Assembly: GCA_964425135.1 (NCBI GenBank)
Contig: CAYRKW010000003.1
Coordinates: 20,887 to 84,886 of the forward strand
Length of the DNA: 64,000 bases
Source of the DNA: CAYLLD01 sp964425135
GTDB taxonomy: Bacteria > Pseudomonadota > Alphaproteobacteria > Rhodobacterales > Rhodobacteraceae
Direction of reading: 5' to 3'
Position numbers and translations under genes: made by a program. The notes under the pieces were generated by a model that did no database searches, was not told where the DNA came from, and saw only the letters and a program-made list of their open reading frames with translations. Numbering within the stretch: the first letter of the stretch is position 1; each line of letters begins with the position of its first letter. Positions 25,498-34,644 of the stretch are shown piece after piece.

Positions 25498-26091
25498 TTA
25501 GCGGCGTAGGGCGGCATCCGCGCGGCGAATGTCGAAAAGCTCATCCGAGACACTGCCAAGCACTTGTAGATCGTTCAAAATGACCGTCGTCTTGCGCCCA
25601 AGCTGGTCCTTCACCACCCATTGACGCAACTCAATCGGATTTGCTGTGAATACCATCGTGATGTTGCCGTTGCGCGGGTTTTGCGGATCGACAGCAACAA
25701 TTTCGGTTTTCACACCATCCGACTTCACCGATTTAACGGCACCAGTTGCGGAAAGATTAACGTTTCCGGCGAGAAGGATATCAAGCGGCGTCTTTTTCAG
25801 ATCGTAAAGCTGCGCGCCGCGGTTTGATTTCTTATCAAAAATGCTCAGGAATGTGCCGTCTGCAATCACCAGTGAATCCGACGGAACCGTATATTCATAT
25901 CTGATCCGGCCCGGCTTTTTGATATAAAGCACACCTTGCGCGAGGGTCTTGTCAGGATTGGCCTGTACAAACTTGGCTTTGGCATTGCGCATCCCGTTCA
26001 AATAGGATGACACCGCCTCAAGCGAGAGCTTTTGCGCGTTGGCGTGGCTGGCTGTGAAGACCAGCGCGAGGATCAGGAGTACACGTGTCAT
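25498..26091 (-). CDS. lolA: Outer-membrane lipoprotein carrier protein LolA
   Basis: Periplasmic shuttle that moves lipoproteins from LolCDE to the outer membrane. The 197-aa product has a Sec signal (cleavage after SHANA, about residue 19) and the LolA pattern YLNGMRNAKAKFVQ, GVLYIKKPGRIRYEY and DGTFLSIFDKK. The start at 26091 (MTRVLLIL) gives a proper signal peptide; the longer frame to 26127 does not. Confidence 0.92.
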   Translation of the reverse strand: MTRVLLILALVFTASHANAQKLSLEAVSSYLNGMRNAKAKFVQANPDKTLAQGVLYIKKPGRIRYEYTVPSDSLVIADGTFLSIFDKKSNRGAQLYDLKKTPLDILLAGNVNLSATGAVKSVKSDGVKTEIVAVDPQNPRNGNITMVFTANPIELRQWVVKDQLGRKTTVILNDLQVLGSVSDELFDIRRADAALRR

Positions 26092-26229
26092 AGAGATGTA
26101 GCTAGTGCCAAAGTTTAACTCCTGCAACAGCGCTCAAGGAGGTGTGAGCGTATCATGTGCAAATTTCAGCTTAATTTTGTGTTCATTCACCCGTATGATC
26201 CTTAAAAAACGATAATTCGAGCAGATACT

Positions 26230-26892
26230 GTGAAAGAAACGCAGCTTTATGCGCCGGTCAAACGTTATCTCGAAGCGCGAGGCTACTGCGTGAAGGGGGA
26301 GATCGGCGCGTGTGATGTCATGGCCGTGAAGGGCGATGATGATCCGGTGATTATTGAGTTGAAGACCGGATTTTCGCTTTCACTGTTTCAACAGGGCATT
26401 GATCGGCAAAAGGTCACAGACGCCGTGTATCTGGCGGTGCCCAGAGGAACCACGCGGGCCTGGCGCAGTTCGTTGCGCGACAATCGTGCGCTCTGCCGCC
26501 GGTTGGGGCTCGGGTTGATCCTCATTCGCCTCAAAGACGGGCGCGTTGATGTGGTGTGTGACCCGGCGCCCTATCGTCCCCGCAAGATGAAGGCGCGAAA
26601 GCAGCGGTTGCTTGCGGAGTTCGAGCGGATCGAAGGCGATCCGAACACGGGCGGTTCGATCAAAGGCAAACGCATGACAGGCTACCGCCAAGATGCGTTG
26701 CGCGTTGCGATAGACGTGAATTGCGAGGGTCCATCAAAGGGCGCGATGGTCGCAAAACGGACCGGCGTTGAGATCGCGACGCGGATCATGTACGCAAATC
26801 ACTACGGCTGGTTTGAGCGCAACGCAGATGGGTTTTATGGTCTGACCGAGCGCGGCCAAAAAGATGTCGACGCGCATCTGCGGTCGCAATAA
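26230..26892 (+). CDS. DUF2161 family protein, PD-(D/E)XK nuclease-like
   Basis: A 220-aa protein. The N-terminal part carries a PD-(D/E)XK-like signature: GACDVMAV followed by PVIIELKTG (residues about 27-48). The C-terminal third is helical and resembles a small DNA-binding domain. DUF2161 proteins are often called phosphodiesterases, but no substrate is known. No signal peptide is seen. It stands alone between lolA and the PepSY-like gene. Confidence 0.82.
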   Translation: MKETQLYAPVKRYLEARGYCVKGEIGACDVMAVKGDDDPVIIELKTGFSLSLFQQGIDRQKVTDAVYLAVPRGTTRAWRSSLRDNRALCRRLGLGLILIRLKDGRVDVVCDPAPYRPRKMKARKQRLLAEFERIEGDPNTGGSIKGKRMTGYRQDALRVAIDVNCEGPSKGAMVAKRTGVEIATRIMYANHYGWFERNADGFYGLTERGQKDVDAHLRSQ

Positions 26893-27058
26893 CAGCTATT
26901 TTGTATCGGCCTGTCTCACATTGGGACGCACTATCTAAGATTTTGTCTCAATTTTAACAAAATAAATTGCGATCTAAGGGGTGTGAGTGTTCCCCTCAGC
27001 GTCGCATTTTCCAAAACGCGCAAGGGGATGTGTAAAGAGTAGTCGTGAGGATTGTGAA

Positions 27059-27523
27059 ATGCGGTCAGCGTTTCTGGGGATACTATTATCAGCCTTTACC
27101 CTGGTTCTGAGCAGTAAAGCCGTTGTCGCGCTAACGCCGACGGAGCGGGTTGCCCAAGTTCTCGTCAATCAAGGCTTTGAAATTGAATCGGTCAAACGAA
27201 CATGGACCGGTCGGATCAAGCTGACCGTGACCAGAGCTGACTTTGAGCGGGTGATCACGATCAATGCGACCAGCGGCAAGGTGCTGGGCGATCACTGGGT
27301 CGAACTTTCGGACGAGGCGGGTGATGCGTCCAAGCGTGATCGTGATGCTGATGCGCAAGTCGAAGACGCATCTGCCAAATCGAGTGCCGCACCGGCGGAG
27401 AACGCCAAATCCGGTAAGTCCAAAAAGGACAATTCCAAAGCGAAGAAAGATAAGGCCAAAAAAAACGACAAGGCCAAGCGCGAAAAGAAGGCCAAGCGCG
27501 ACAAGAAGAGCAAGGACGAGTAA
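27059..27523 (+). CDS. Secreted PepSY-like protein with a Lys-rich tail
   Basis: A 154-aa product with a signal peptide (cleavage after about residue 24, VVA-L). One short PepSY-like unit follows (VLVNQGFEIESVKRTW ... INATSGKVLG). The last 45 residues are almost only Lys, Ala, Asp, Ser and Glu, in KAKKDK-type units. The start at 27059 has GAGG about 8 nt upstream. The tail is strongly basic and could bind nucleic acid, lipid or cell wall. The role is unknown. Confidence 0.8.
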   Translation: MRSAFLGILLSAFTLVLSSKAVVALTPTERVAQVLVNQGFEIESVKRTWTGRIKLTVTRADFERVITINATSGKVLGDHWVELSDEAGDASKRDRDADAQVEDASAKSSAAPAENAKSGKSKKDNSKAKKDKAKKNDKAKREKKAKRDKKSKDE

Positions 27524-27534
27524 TCACCTAGTCC

Positions 27535-27584
27535 CAAAAAAGTGCCCCGTTTCGAGTATGTGGGGGCATAACTCGAAACGGGGC
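27535..27584 (-). terminator. Rho-independent terminator of ccrM
   Basis: A 14-bp perfect stem, arms 27544-27557 and 27571-27584 (GCCCCGTTTCGAGT and its complement), is followed in the minus direction by CACTTTTTT (27536-27543). It lies downstream of ccrM and also sits between the convergent genes. Confidence 0.85.
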
Positions 27585-27623
27585 CTAAGGTGACGCACAC
27601 GCAACAGCGCGGCGTCACGGCGG

Positions 27624-28733
27624 TTAACTGCTCTCGCGCATTTCCGCACGAATTTGCTGACGCAGGACATCGATTGGCATGCGCTGCCCGTCCTGCTTGA
27701 AACACCAATAGGTCCATCCATTGCAAGACGGCGCGCCTTCAAGTTCCGCGCCAACCTGATGGATCGACCCTCTGGCCTGACCCGAAATCAGCGTTCCGTC
27801 TGCACGCACCTTCGCGGTGCGTTTGCCATTCTGACTCTCCAGAACCTCGCCCGGATTGAGCATGCCGCGCTCAACAACCTGCCCAAATGGCACGCGCGGC
27901 TCGGCGCGCTTCGAGGTTGAGACCTCAAGCCCCTCTCGATCAAACCGACGCGTATTCTCCAGCCGCTTTTGCGCGACCTCGCGGTAAGACGCCTCTCGCT
28001 CGATCCCGATGTAATGCCGCCCCAGCTTCTTGGCGACTGCGCCGGTTGTGCCGGTGCCGAAAAACGGATCAAGCACAACATCGCCGACATTGGTCGAGCC
28101 GACGATCACCCGGTGCAACAGACTTTCAGGCTTTTGCGTCGGATGTGCTTTATCGCCGTTGTCATCCTTGATGCGTTCACCGCCATTGCAGATCGGCAGC
28201 ACCCAGTCCGAGCGCATCTGAATGCCTTCGTTAAGCGCTTTGAGGGCTTCGTAGTTGAACGTGTATTTCCCGGCCTCCGATTTGGCCGCCCAGATCATCG
28301 TCTCATGGGCGTTGGTCAATCGCTTGCCCCTGAAGTTGGGCATCGGGTTCGACTTGCGCCAGACCACATCATTGAGGATCCAATAGCCTTGATTTTGAAG
28401 CTCCGTGCCAAGGCGAAACACGTTGTGATAAGAGCCTATGACCCAGATCGCGCCGTCAGGCTTCAGCAGGCGTCGGGCAGACGATAGCCATTCGTGCGTG
28501 AACTGGTCATAGGCCTTGAATGACGCGAAGTGATCCCACGCATCATCAACTGCATCTACTTTCGAATTGTCGGGACGGTGCAGCTCTCCCTTGAGCTGCA
28601 AGTTATAGGGCGGGTCTGCAAAAATAAGATCAACGGACGCCTCTGGCAGCGCATTCATCGCCGCAATGCAATCTCCGCCAATGATCGTATCAAGCGGTAG
28701 ATCGTCCTTGCTGTTGCCTTTTGTCTTCGCCAC
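27624..28733 (-). CDS. ccrM: Cell-cycle DNA adenine methyltransferase CcrM (GANTC)
   Basis: N6-adenine methyltransferase that modifies GANTC and marks cell-cycle progress in alphaproteobacteria. The catalytic motif DPPYNL and the SAM motif FFGTGTTG are present, and the order fits the beta class. The C-terminal CcrM-specific domain (about 90 aa, ending near CNGWTYWCF) is complete. I prefer a GTG start at 28733, giving 369 aa: GGGGA lies 8 nt upstream and a promoter-like TTGACC near 28796-28801 would leave a short leader. An ATG at 28778 is the alternative. The upstream region holds three GANTC sites. Confidence 0.95.
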   Translation of the reverse strand: MAKTKGNSKDDLPLDTIIGGDCIAAMNALPEASVDLIFADPPYNLQLKGELHRPDNSKVDAVDDAWDHFASFKAYDQFTHEWLSSARRLLKPDGAIWVIGSYHNVFRLGTELQNQGYWILNDVVWRKSNPMPNFRGKRLTNAHETMIWAAKSEAGKYTFNYEALKALNEGIQMRSDWVLPICNGGERIKDDNGDKAHPTQKPESLLHRVIVGSTNVGDVVLDPFFGTGTTGAVAKKLGRHYIGIEREASYREVAQKRLENTRRFDREGLEVSTSKRAEPRVPFGQVVERGMLNPGEVLESQNGKRTAKVRADGTLISGQARGSIHQVGAELEGAPSCNGWTYWCFKQDGQRMPIDVLRQQIRAEMRESS

Positions 28734-28778
28734 GTATCCTGTCCCCGGTCGTCTTGTTATTGGTGTTGCCGCTAACAT

Positions 28779-28817
28779 GAGTCATCAGGGATTCTGGGTC
28801 AATTCTTGAATTGAATC
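28779..28817 (-). promoter_or_regulatory. ccrM promoter region with three GANTC sites
   Basis: GAGTC (28779-28783), GATTC (28790-28794) and GAATC (28813-28817) lie within 39 nt, the last overlapping the rnhB stop. On the minus strand TTGACC resembles a -35 box and two of the sites lie between it and the likely -10. Methylation feedback on ccrM is known in Caulobacter; the same control is inferred here. Confidence 0.65.
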
Positions 28818-29439
28818 AGATGTTTACAAAGTTTCGTTGATACAAGATATTGTGGATCGGCTTGAAAGAGCGCCTATGATGTGGGGTGACACCGTTGCGC
28901 AAAAGACTCATATGGTGCTGTTTGGTCCCATATCCTTTGTTCGTGTGCCAGCCGTAGTCGGGGTAGGATTGTGCCAGATCGCACATGTACCGGTCGCGTG
29001 TGACTTTCGCGATAATGGAGGCGGCGGCGATCGAAAGCGAGCGCCCATCACCCTTCACCACCGTTTGCGCCACGCATGTCAGATCCTTCGGCGCGCGATT
29101 GCCGTCGATGAGCGCCAGATCAGGTGGGCAGGGCAACGCCTCTATCGCGCGGGTCATGGCGCGGAAGGTGGCGGTCAGGATGTTCACATCATCAATTTCA
29201 TCCACCTCGGATGAGCCAACACCTACGCGGCAGCTTTGCACGATCTGATCATAGAGCGCTTCGCGTTTTTTCTCCGACAGCTTCTTGCTGTCATTCAAGC
29301 CATCCGGACAGTTGGAGGGATCGATGATGACCGCGGCTGCAAAGACCGGCCCGGCCCAGGGCCCGCGCCCTGCTTCATCCACACCTGCGATCAGCTTATG
29401 GGGCAGACCTTCCTCGATCTCGAAACTTGGCTGGCTCAT
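28816..29439 (-). CDS. rnhB: Ribonuclease HII
   Basis: Cleaves RNA in RNA-DNA hybrids and at single ribonucleotides. The 207-aa protein shows GVDEAGRGPWAGP (catalytic DE), the second acid in ALIDGN, and SIAAASIIAKVTRD. It overlaps the TrpF-like gene by 4 nt and precedes ccrM on the same strand. The rnhB-ccrM order is common in Rhodobacterales. Confidence 0.95.
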   Translation of the reverse strand: MSQPSFEIEEGLPHKLIAGVDEAGRGPWAGPVFAAAVIIDPSNCPDGLNDSKKLSEKKREALYDQIVQSCRVGVGSSEVDEIDDVNILTATFRAMTRAIEALPCPPDLALIDGNRAPKDLTCVAQTVVKGDGRSLSIAAASIIAKVTRDRYMCDLAQSYPDYGWHTNKGYGTKQHHMSLLRNGVTPHHRRSFKPIHNILYQRNFVNI

Positions 29440-30086
29440 GCGTTGCGTACCTCATACATGAAATCATCCAGCAGTTGCGCATCCAGAACGCCCTGTGGTC
29501 GAAGCCCCGAACAGATGTCTACGCCAAAGGGTCGTACCTGCCCGATTGCCTCAGCCACATTCGCCGGAGACAATCCGCCAGCAAGCCACACCGGCTTGTT
29601 CACCCGCTCGACGATCTTTCGCGATAGCTCCCAATTGTGGGTGCGCCCCGTGCCGCCAAGTTCTTTGACCGCCCCGTCCGGCGCGCCGCTATCGAGCAGA
29701 AGGTTATCGGCCCAGAGCGCGGCATTAAACGCAGCGTCCACATCCGCAATCCCGCGCACATGGATCACCTGGATGATCGTAAGATTCGCAAATCGCGCCC
29801 GCAGCGCCGCCGCCGTTCCCTCTTCGACGGTGTCCACAAGTTGCACAGCGCGGGTATGCGCCCGCGCGACATGCCGCACGATCTCGTAGGCACGGGTCTG
29901 GGACGTTAGCAAGACCGACATTTCTTCACGATTGGCATCCGCGATATCCGCAATCACGGTATCATCAATCGGTCCCGGCCCGGACGGCATCTCGCCCACA
30001 AGCCCCAACGCATGTGCCCCCGCATCAAGCGCCATCCGCGCCTCAGCGCGCGATTGAATGCAACAAATTTTTACCCGCGTTGTCAT
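29436..30086 (-). CDS. Phosphoribosylanthranilate isomerase-like protein (TrpF family)
   Basis: A 216-aa TIM-barrel of the TrpF family. The start VKICCIQ holds the position of the catalytic Cys (usual motif KICG), the middle has LLLDSG...GGTGRTHNW, and the end has LAGGLSPANV and VDICSGLR. The KICC and SGLR forms depart from the usual KICG and SSGVE. No other trp genes are near. It may be a second, diverged copy rather than the housekeeping enzyme. It overlaps rnhB by 4 nt. Confidence 0.82.
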   Translation of the reverse strand: MTTRVKICCIQSRAEARMALDAGAHALGLVGEMPSGPGPIDDTVIADIADANREEMSVLLTSQTRAYEIVRHVARAHTRAVQLVDTVEEGTAAALRARFANLTIIQVIHVRGIADVDAAFNAALWADNLLLDSGAPDGAVKELGGTGRTHNWELSRKIVERVNKPVWLAGGLSPANVAEAIGQVRPFGVDICSGLRPQGVLDAQLLDDFMYEVRNA

Positions 30087-30100
30087 ACGGCCTGTCGATC

Positions 30101-30177
30101 TGGCGACCCCGAGAGGATTCGAACCTCTGACCTGCCGCTTAGGAGGCGGCTGCTCTATCCTGCTGAGCTACGGGGCC
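30101..30177 (-). tRNA. tRNA-Arg (anticodon CCT)
   Basis: A full cloverleaf reads on the minus strand: acceptor GGCCCCG pairs with CGGGGTC (one G-U pair), D-arm GCTC..GAGC, anticodon stem GCCGC/GCGGC with loop CTCCTAA, T-arm with GGTTCGAATCC. A 3' CCA is encoded (TGG at 30101-30103). It reads AGG codons. Confidence 0.96.
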
Positions 30178-30353
30178 GGTTGTTAACGTGTCATCAACAT
30201 ACTACCCGCCTCGCCCAGGAGGTAGCGCAAATGTTGGACTGACGCCGATTTGTGACTGGGCTTATCAAAATTTCACGGCTTGGGTTTATTAATCACCCGC
30301 ACAAGCGTAAGCCGCGACGCAATCACACGTTTTTCAGGCAGGAGCCCCGACAG

Positions 30354-32237
30354 ATGGAGCCTATTGCGCTTTCAACCGAAATGATGGTGGTGCTTGGGCT
30401 GCTTGGGTTCACAGTGTTTCTGTTTGTCTCCGAAATCGTCCGCGTCGATCTGGCTGCGATCCTTGTCATGGTCCTTTTGGGTGCGCTTAGCTACGTCCCC
30501 GGATTGGGCGGTTTGGCGGATGTGAACCATATCTTCGACGGATTTGCCTCAAACGCGGTGATCTCCATTATCGCGGTGATGATCATCGGCGCTGGTTTGG
30601 ACAAGACCGGTCTGATGAGCAAAGTGGCCGCCTGGATTTTGCGCGTCGGCGGATCGACCGAGCAACGCATTGTGCCGATCATCTCGGGCACGGTCGGGTT
30701 TATCTCGTCGTTCATGCAAAACGTCGGCGCTGCTGCTTTATTTCTGCCGGTTGTCGCCCGCATCTCGGCGCGCACCGAAATTCCTCTGGGACGGTTGCTC
30801 ATGCCTATGGGGTTTTGCGCGATTTTGGGGGGCACCATGACGATGGTTGGCTCCTCACCGCTCATTTTGCTCAATGATCTCATCGCCACATCCAACGCCG
30901 ATTTGCCGGCAGACCAGCAAATGCAGCCCTTCAGCCTCTTTGATGTAACGCCAGTTGGTGTTGCGCTGGTGCTGACCGGCATCTTGTATTTCGTACTCTT
31001 TGGCCGCTGGGTTCTGCCGTCATCGCGCGCAGGCGCAGATGCAGCCTCTGGTCAGTCGATCAGCGAATATCTTGAGCGTATCTATGGGCTCAACTCGGAT
31101 GTGTTTGAAGTGTTGGTTCCCGAGGGCAATCTATTGGTCGGCAAAGAGTTGACCGACATTATGGATGTGCATCATCTCTATATTATCGGCACGTATTACA
31201 ACGGTATGCGCGTTGTCGCGCCGCAGGTGGAAACCGAGATCCTCGCACCCTGCCGCCTGGCCGTTCTGGGCCAGCGCAAGGTCGTTCAGGAAATGGTCGA
31301 TATTTATGGGCTGGAGTTACGCCCGTCGCTCGAAATTTTCGCCGAGGAGTTTGCGCCGACCAAAGCGGGTGTGGCGGAGATCGTGATCCCGCCCGACAGT
31401 GCCATGATCGGGAAAGCAGCGCAGGATCTTCAGTTTCGTCAATCGCTCGGTCTGAACCTTTTGGCGATCCATCGCGGGGAGGAGACCTTCAGTCTTGTCG
31501 AAAGCGAAGATCACGAGCCCACCCGCATCGGTGCCATCCCCTTTTCCGCAGGCGATACGCTCGTTGTGCAAACCCAGTGGGAGGCGCTTACCAAGCTAAA
31601 GCGCGACCGCGACGTTGTGATCGTCACGCAGGACTTTCCGCAAGAGGATCTGCGCCCTAAGAAAGTTGGCTGGGCGCTGCTGTTCTTTGCCATTGCGCTT
31701 TTCATGATCCTGTTCACCGATGTGCGCCTGTCCCTGTGCCTTCTGACCGGCGCGGTGGGCATGATCATCACGCAGGTTCTCAATATCGACGAGGCGTATG
31801 AGGCGGTGGGGTGGAACACCGTCTTCCTGCTTGCTTCGCTCATCCCGCTGGGGCAAGCGGTTCAGTCTACCGGCACAGCCGAATGGATCGCGCAGCAAAT
31901 CCTGTCGATCCTCGACGGCTGGCCAATTTGGGCTTTGCAGGCAGGTGTGGCAATCCTTGCAACTATATTCACGCTGGTGATGTCCAATGTCGGTGCAACA
32001 GTCCTTCTGGTCCCGCTTGCAGTCTCCATTGCGCTTGCCGCAGGTGGCGATCCGGCGATATTCGCGTTGACGGTTGCGATCTCCACGTCCAACAGCTTTC
32101 TGATCCCGACCCATCAGGTTAACGCCCTGATTATGGGACCGGCGGGCTATCGCGTGATCGACTTTGTGCGCACGGGCGGGGTGATGACGCTCTTGTTCCT
32201 CGTGGTGTCTCTGAGTGTGCTTAATCTCATTTTCTAG
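30354..32237 (+). CDS. SLC13-type permease with TrkA-C domains
   Basis: A 627-aa inner-membrane transporter. Hydrophobic halves (about residues 10-220 and 420-627) flank a soluble middle that contains two TrkA-C-like (RCK_C) units (about 240-410). The family includes sodium-coupled sulfate and dicarboxylate carriers. Signature-like parts are SSFMQNVGAAALFLPV and, in the second half, MSNVGATVLLVPL. GGAG lies about 9 nt before the ATG at 30354. The substrate is not known. Confidence 0.88.
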   Translation: MEPIALSTEMMVVLGLLGFTVFLFVSEIVRVDLAAILVMVLLGALSYVPGLGGLADVNHIFDGFASNAVISIIAVMIIGAGLDKTGLMSKVAAWILRVGGSTEQRIVPIISGTVGFISSFMQNVGAAALFLPVVARISARTEIPLGRLLMPMGFCAILGGTMTMVGSSPLILLNDLIATSNADLPADQQMQPFSLFDVTPVGVALVLTGILYFVLFGRWVLPSSRAGADAASGQSISEYLERIYGLNSDVFEVLVPEGNLLVGKELTDIMDVHHLYIIGTYYNGMRVVAPQVETEILAPCRLAVLGQRKVVQEMVDIYGLELRPSLEIFAEEFAPTKAGVAEIVIPPDSAMIGKAAQDLQFRQSLGLNLLAIHRGEETFSLVESEDHEPTRIGAIPFSAGDTLVVQTQWEALTKLKRDRDVVIVTQDFPQEDLRPKKVGWALLFFAIALFMILFTDVRLSLCLLTGAVGMIITQVLNIDEAYEAVGWNTVFLLASLIPLGQAVQSTGTAEWIAQQILSILDGWPIWALQAGVAILATIFTLVMSNVGATVLLVPLAVSIALAAGGDPAIFALTVAISTSNSFLIPTHQVNALIMGPAGYRVIDFVRTGGVMTLLFLVVSLSVLNLIF

Positions 32238-32245
32238 AGCGACTT

Positions 32246-32283
32246 GTTTGCTTCGAGCTAGCCGAGAGCTTCAAGAAACAAGG
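32246..32283 (+). terminator. Imperfect hairpin after the SLC13-type gene
   Basis: CTTGTTT and AAACAAG arms enclose a further inner pairing (GAGCT / AGAGCTT). The rest of the 32238-32455 gap shows nothing else. It is a weak terminator candidate for the convergent pair. Confidence 0.35.
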
Positions 32284-32455
32284 ACGGCCCTCGACCTCAG
32301 AGTAAGAGCTGTCCGGCGGTGCCAGACACGTGAGCGTTGATTGGGTGTGCTTGGTGTCATATTGCGGTTTGTCGCAAAGTATCCAATCGCTGATCGGGAA
32401 TGGACCACCACCGAAGGCTGCTCACCTCGTGCTTGCGACGATCCCGCCGTTGCCC

Positions 32456-34552
32456 TTAGTCACGCGCCGACTTAAATCTCAGGCCCACTTCGCTCGCCAT
32501 CAGATCAAGCACCTGTTGGTCAAACCAGTACCCCGTATGCCCATAGGGATAGATCGGGATGTTCTTTGGGAATTCCTCACTGTCCGATGGATCGAGCTTG
32601 CGCGATTTGATGTAGGTTCCGACGAAATCATCGACGCGAAAGATGTTGACCCAGTTGCGCAACAGCGCTGGGTCGACATTGTCGATATTGAACTGCGTCG
32701 GGAAGTAATAGTGGTAAAGATGCGAGAAAGGCGAGCCCATTGTGATCAGCGTGTACGGCACTTTCCCAAGGCTCTGGAGCACATCTTTGCGCGACAATTG
32801 CGAGACGGAAATCATCGTGCCTTGCGAGTGAGAGACGATCAGAACCTCATCGGGTTTGAAGGCCTGCATCTTGGTATCAAGCACAATCCGAAAGCGTGTG
32901 TTAATCCGATGGCGCAACGTGAAGCTGGTCGCGCGGTCGGGATCTTCCATCATATCCTTGAAATTCTGGAGTGGCGATTTCTTGGGAACGCTATCTACAA
33001 AGTAGTTGATCACGTCCTTACCCACACCCAGACCAACGCCAAGATGCTTTTGTAAGAACGGCCAGGCCAGCACGAATATCGTGCCCAAACCACCCGCAGC
33101 CACAGCCGCTATCTCATTAAAGCGGCCCTTCCAGAACGCCAGACTGTCCGGGTAGAAACAACTGAACGCATCCGGTGTCGGGTTTGGTTCGGCGCCGCAC
33201 CCGCGATTAAGCGCGATCAAAACAGCGGTGCCCGCCATCGCCAAAAGGCAAATGGACATCACCCAACCCATCACCGAGTTGAGCAACAGGCGCGGCACCT
33301 CTTTGCCGCGTTTGGGCCAGACGGCAGGTTGTCCTTCTTGGCCGATCTCAGGATTGTCCGCCCGGGCCTGCGCTGTGATATGCGCCTCCGGGTAGGCCTT
33401 GATCCATTTGGCCCGGCGCATCGCTTCGACAACGCCTGTGACAATCACCAGCGCCAGCGAGGCCATCGCCATGGTGAGCAAGCCCAACGCGCTCTTGAGA
33501 TGCGCATCGAGCAACGTCTTCACATCACGATTGGTCTCTGCCCAGGCACCAAGCGCGATCCAGAATATGCACGCCACGATCAGCCAGAACACCACCATCG
33601 CCGCAATGGTCTGCGGATAGACCATACGCGCCTTATTCTTCGGATTTGGCACCCCATTGAAAACCCAGAACAGCACCAGCACCGCCGCCATTAGCAGCAT
33701 GACCAGCCAAGTGAGCTGCAAGACCGCCACCACAATCGAGATGTAGAAATCGAAGATATCCGCCGATGCGATCAAACCGGTCATATGTCCAATGAGGCCA
33801 CATGCCAGCAGCACAAACATCGCTACCCCGATAAAGAACATCCAGTCTGCGCATTGCCTGAAAAGCCGGTTGGTCGGCCTCTTTAAATAGCCCAACCCGG
33901 TCGCAAATGCGCTGATCAGTGCAAAAACAGCATGCGGAAAATACGGGTTATCCGTCTTTACCCAGTCATACGGGAGAAATTGGAAAAATACATAAGTCAG
34001 CAGCACACCAATCGCGAGCAGCAGGTTGAGCACTGCATTTGGTCCATGCGCGAGCCAGACGAATATATCTGCGACGCGAATGCGCCAGTCTTTCTTGCCC
34101 ATAGTCTGCGAAAACTGTGCGGCTGTGGGCAGCGATTGCGCATCTTCAGCCGCCGCATCAAGGTCAACCTCTTCGGCCCAATGTTCTTCGTTTTCGTGAA
34201 CCTCCCGCACATTGGCGCGGATCAGATATCCCAACCCCAGAATGGTCTTGATAAATTCGAGTATCGTCGAAAATGCACCGGTTGGCCCTTGCGAAAGATC
34301 GGCCCAATAGACCTCCGAAAATAGCGTCTCATCACCGCTTCCGTTTTCGCGGACGTGGCGTGTGTGGCAGGGAAAGGTATCGAGCGCGCGCGGGTTCTCG
34401 TTTTGGTGGTGTTCGCGCAGATACACCAGCTCGCTTTCGGTGCTGCCATCTACATTATTGGTTGCAGCACCAACAAAACTGTCAAGTGTGTCGCCAGCCG
34501 CTTGCTCGCCGACCCCGTGAACAACGAGCACAAGTTTCTTTTTGTTGGCCAT
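32456..34552 (-). CDS. Membrane-embedded alpha/beta-hydrolase-like protein, 698 aa
   Basis: The N-terminus has an oxyanion-type motif LVLVVHGVGEQ (residues 7-17). The nucleophile elbow SHSQGT is at residues 574-579, with Ser576 the likely nucleophile. A plausible acid lies near 641 (RVDDF) and His near 672 (YGHTGYW). Between the first strand and the elbow is a long insert with about 8 hydrophobic segments (residues 165-500). So the hydrolase fold appears split by a membrane domain. Substrate unknown; a lipid-linked one is possible. Confidence 0.75.
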   Translation of the reverse strand: MANKKKLVLVVHGVGEQAAGDTLDSFVGAATNNVDGSTESELVYLREHHQNENPRALDTFPCHTRHVRENGSGDETLFSEVYWADLSQGPTGAFSTILEFIKTILGLGYLIRANVREVHENEEHWAEEVDLDAAAEDAQSLPTAAQFSQTMGKKDWRIRVADIFVWLAHGPNAVLNLLLAIGVLLTYVFFQFLPYDWVKTDNPYFPHAVFALISAFATGLGYLKRPTNRLFRQCADWMFFIGVAMFVLLACGLIGHMTGLIASADIFDFYISIVVAVLQLTWLVMLLMAAVLVLFWVFNGVPNPKNKARMVYPQTIAAMVVFWLIVACIFWIALGAWAETNRDVKTLLDAHLKSALGLLTMAMASLALVIVTGVVEAMRRAKWIKAYPEAHITAQARADNPEIGQEGQPAVWPKRGKEVPRLLLNSVMGWVMSICLLAMAGTAVLIALNRGCGAEPNPTPDAFSCFYPDSLAFWKGRFNEIAAVAAGGLGTIFVLAWPFLQKHLGVGLGVGKDVINYFVDSVPKKSPLQNFKDMMEDPDRATSFTLRHRINTRFRIVLDTKMQAFKPDEVLIVSHSQGTMISVSQLSRKDVLQSLGKVPYTLITMGSPFSHLYHYYFPTQFNIDNVDPALLRNWVNIFRVDDFVGTYIKSRKLDPSDSEEFPKNIPIYPYGHTGYWFDQQVLDLMASEVGLRFKSARD

Positions 34553-34644
34553 AAATTTCTACAAAATCGCATTGTGAAAGATGATGGCCAAAAGGTTAGC
34601 GACACATTCGGACTGTGTCTACGGGCGCAGGCGTGATTTGGCGA

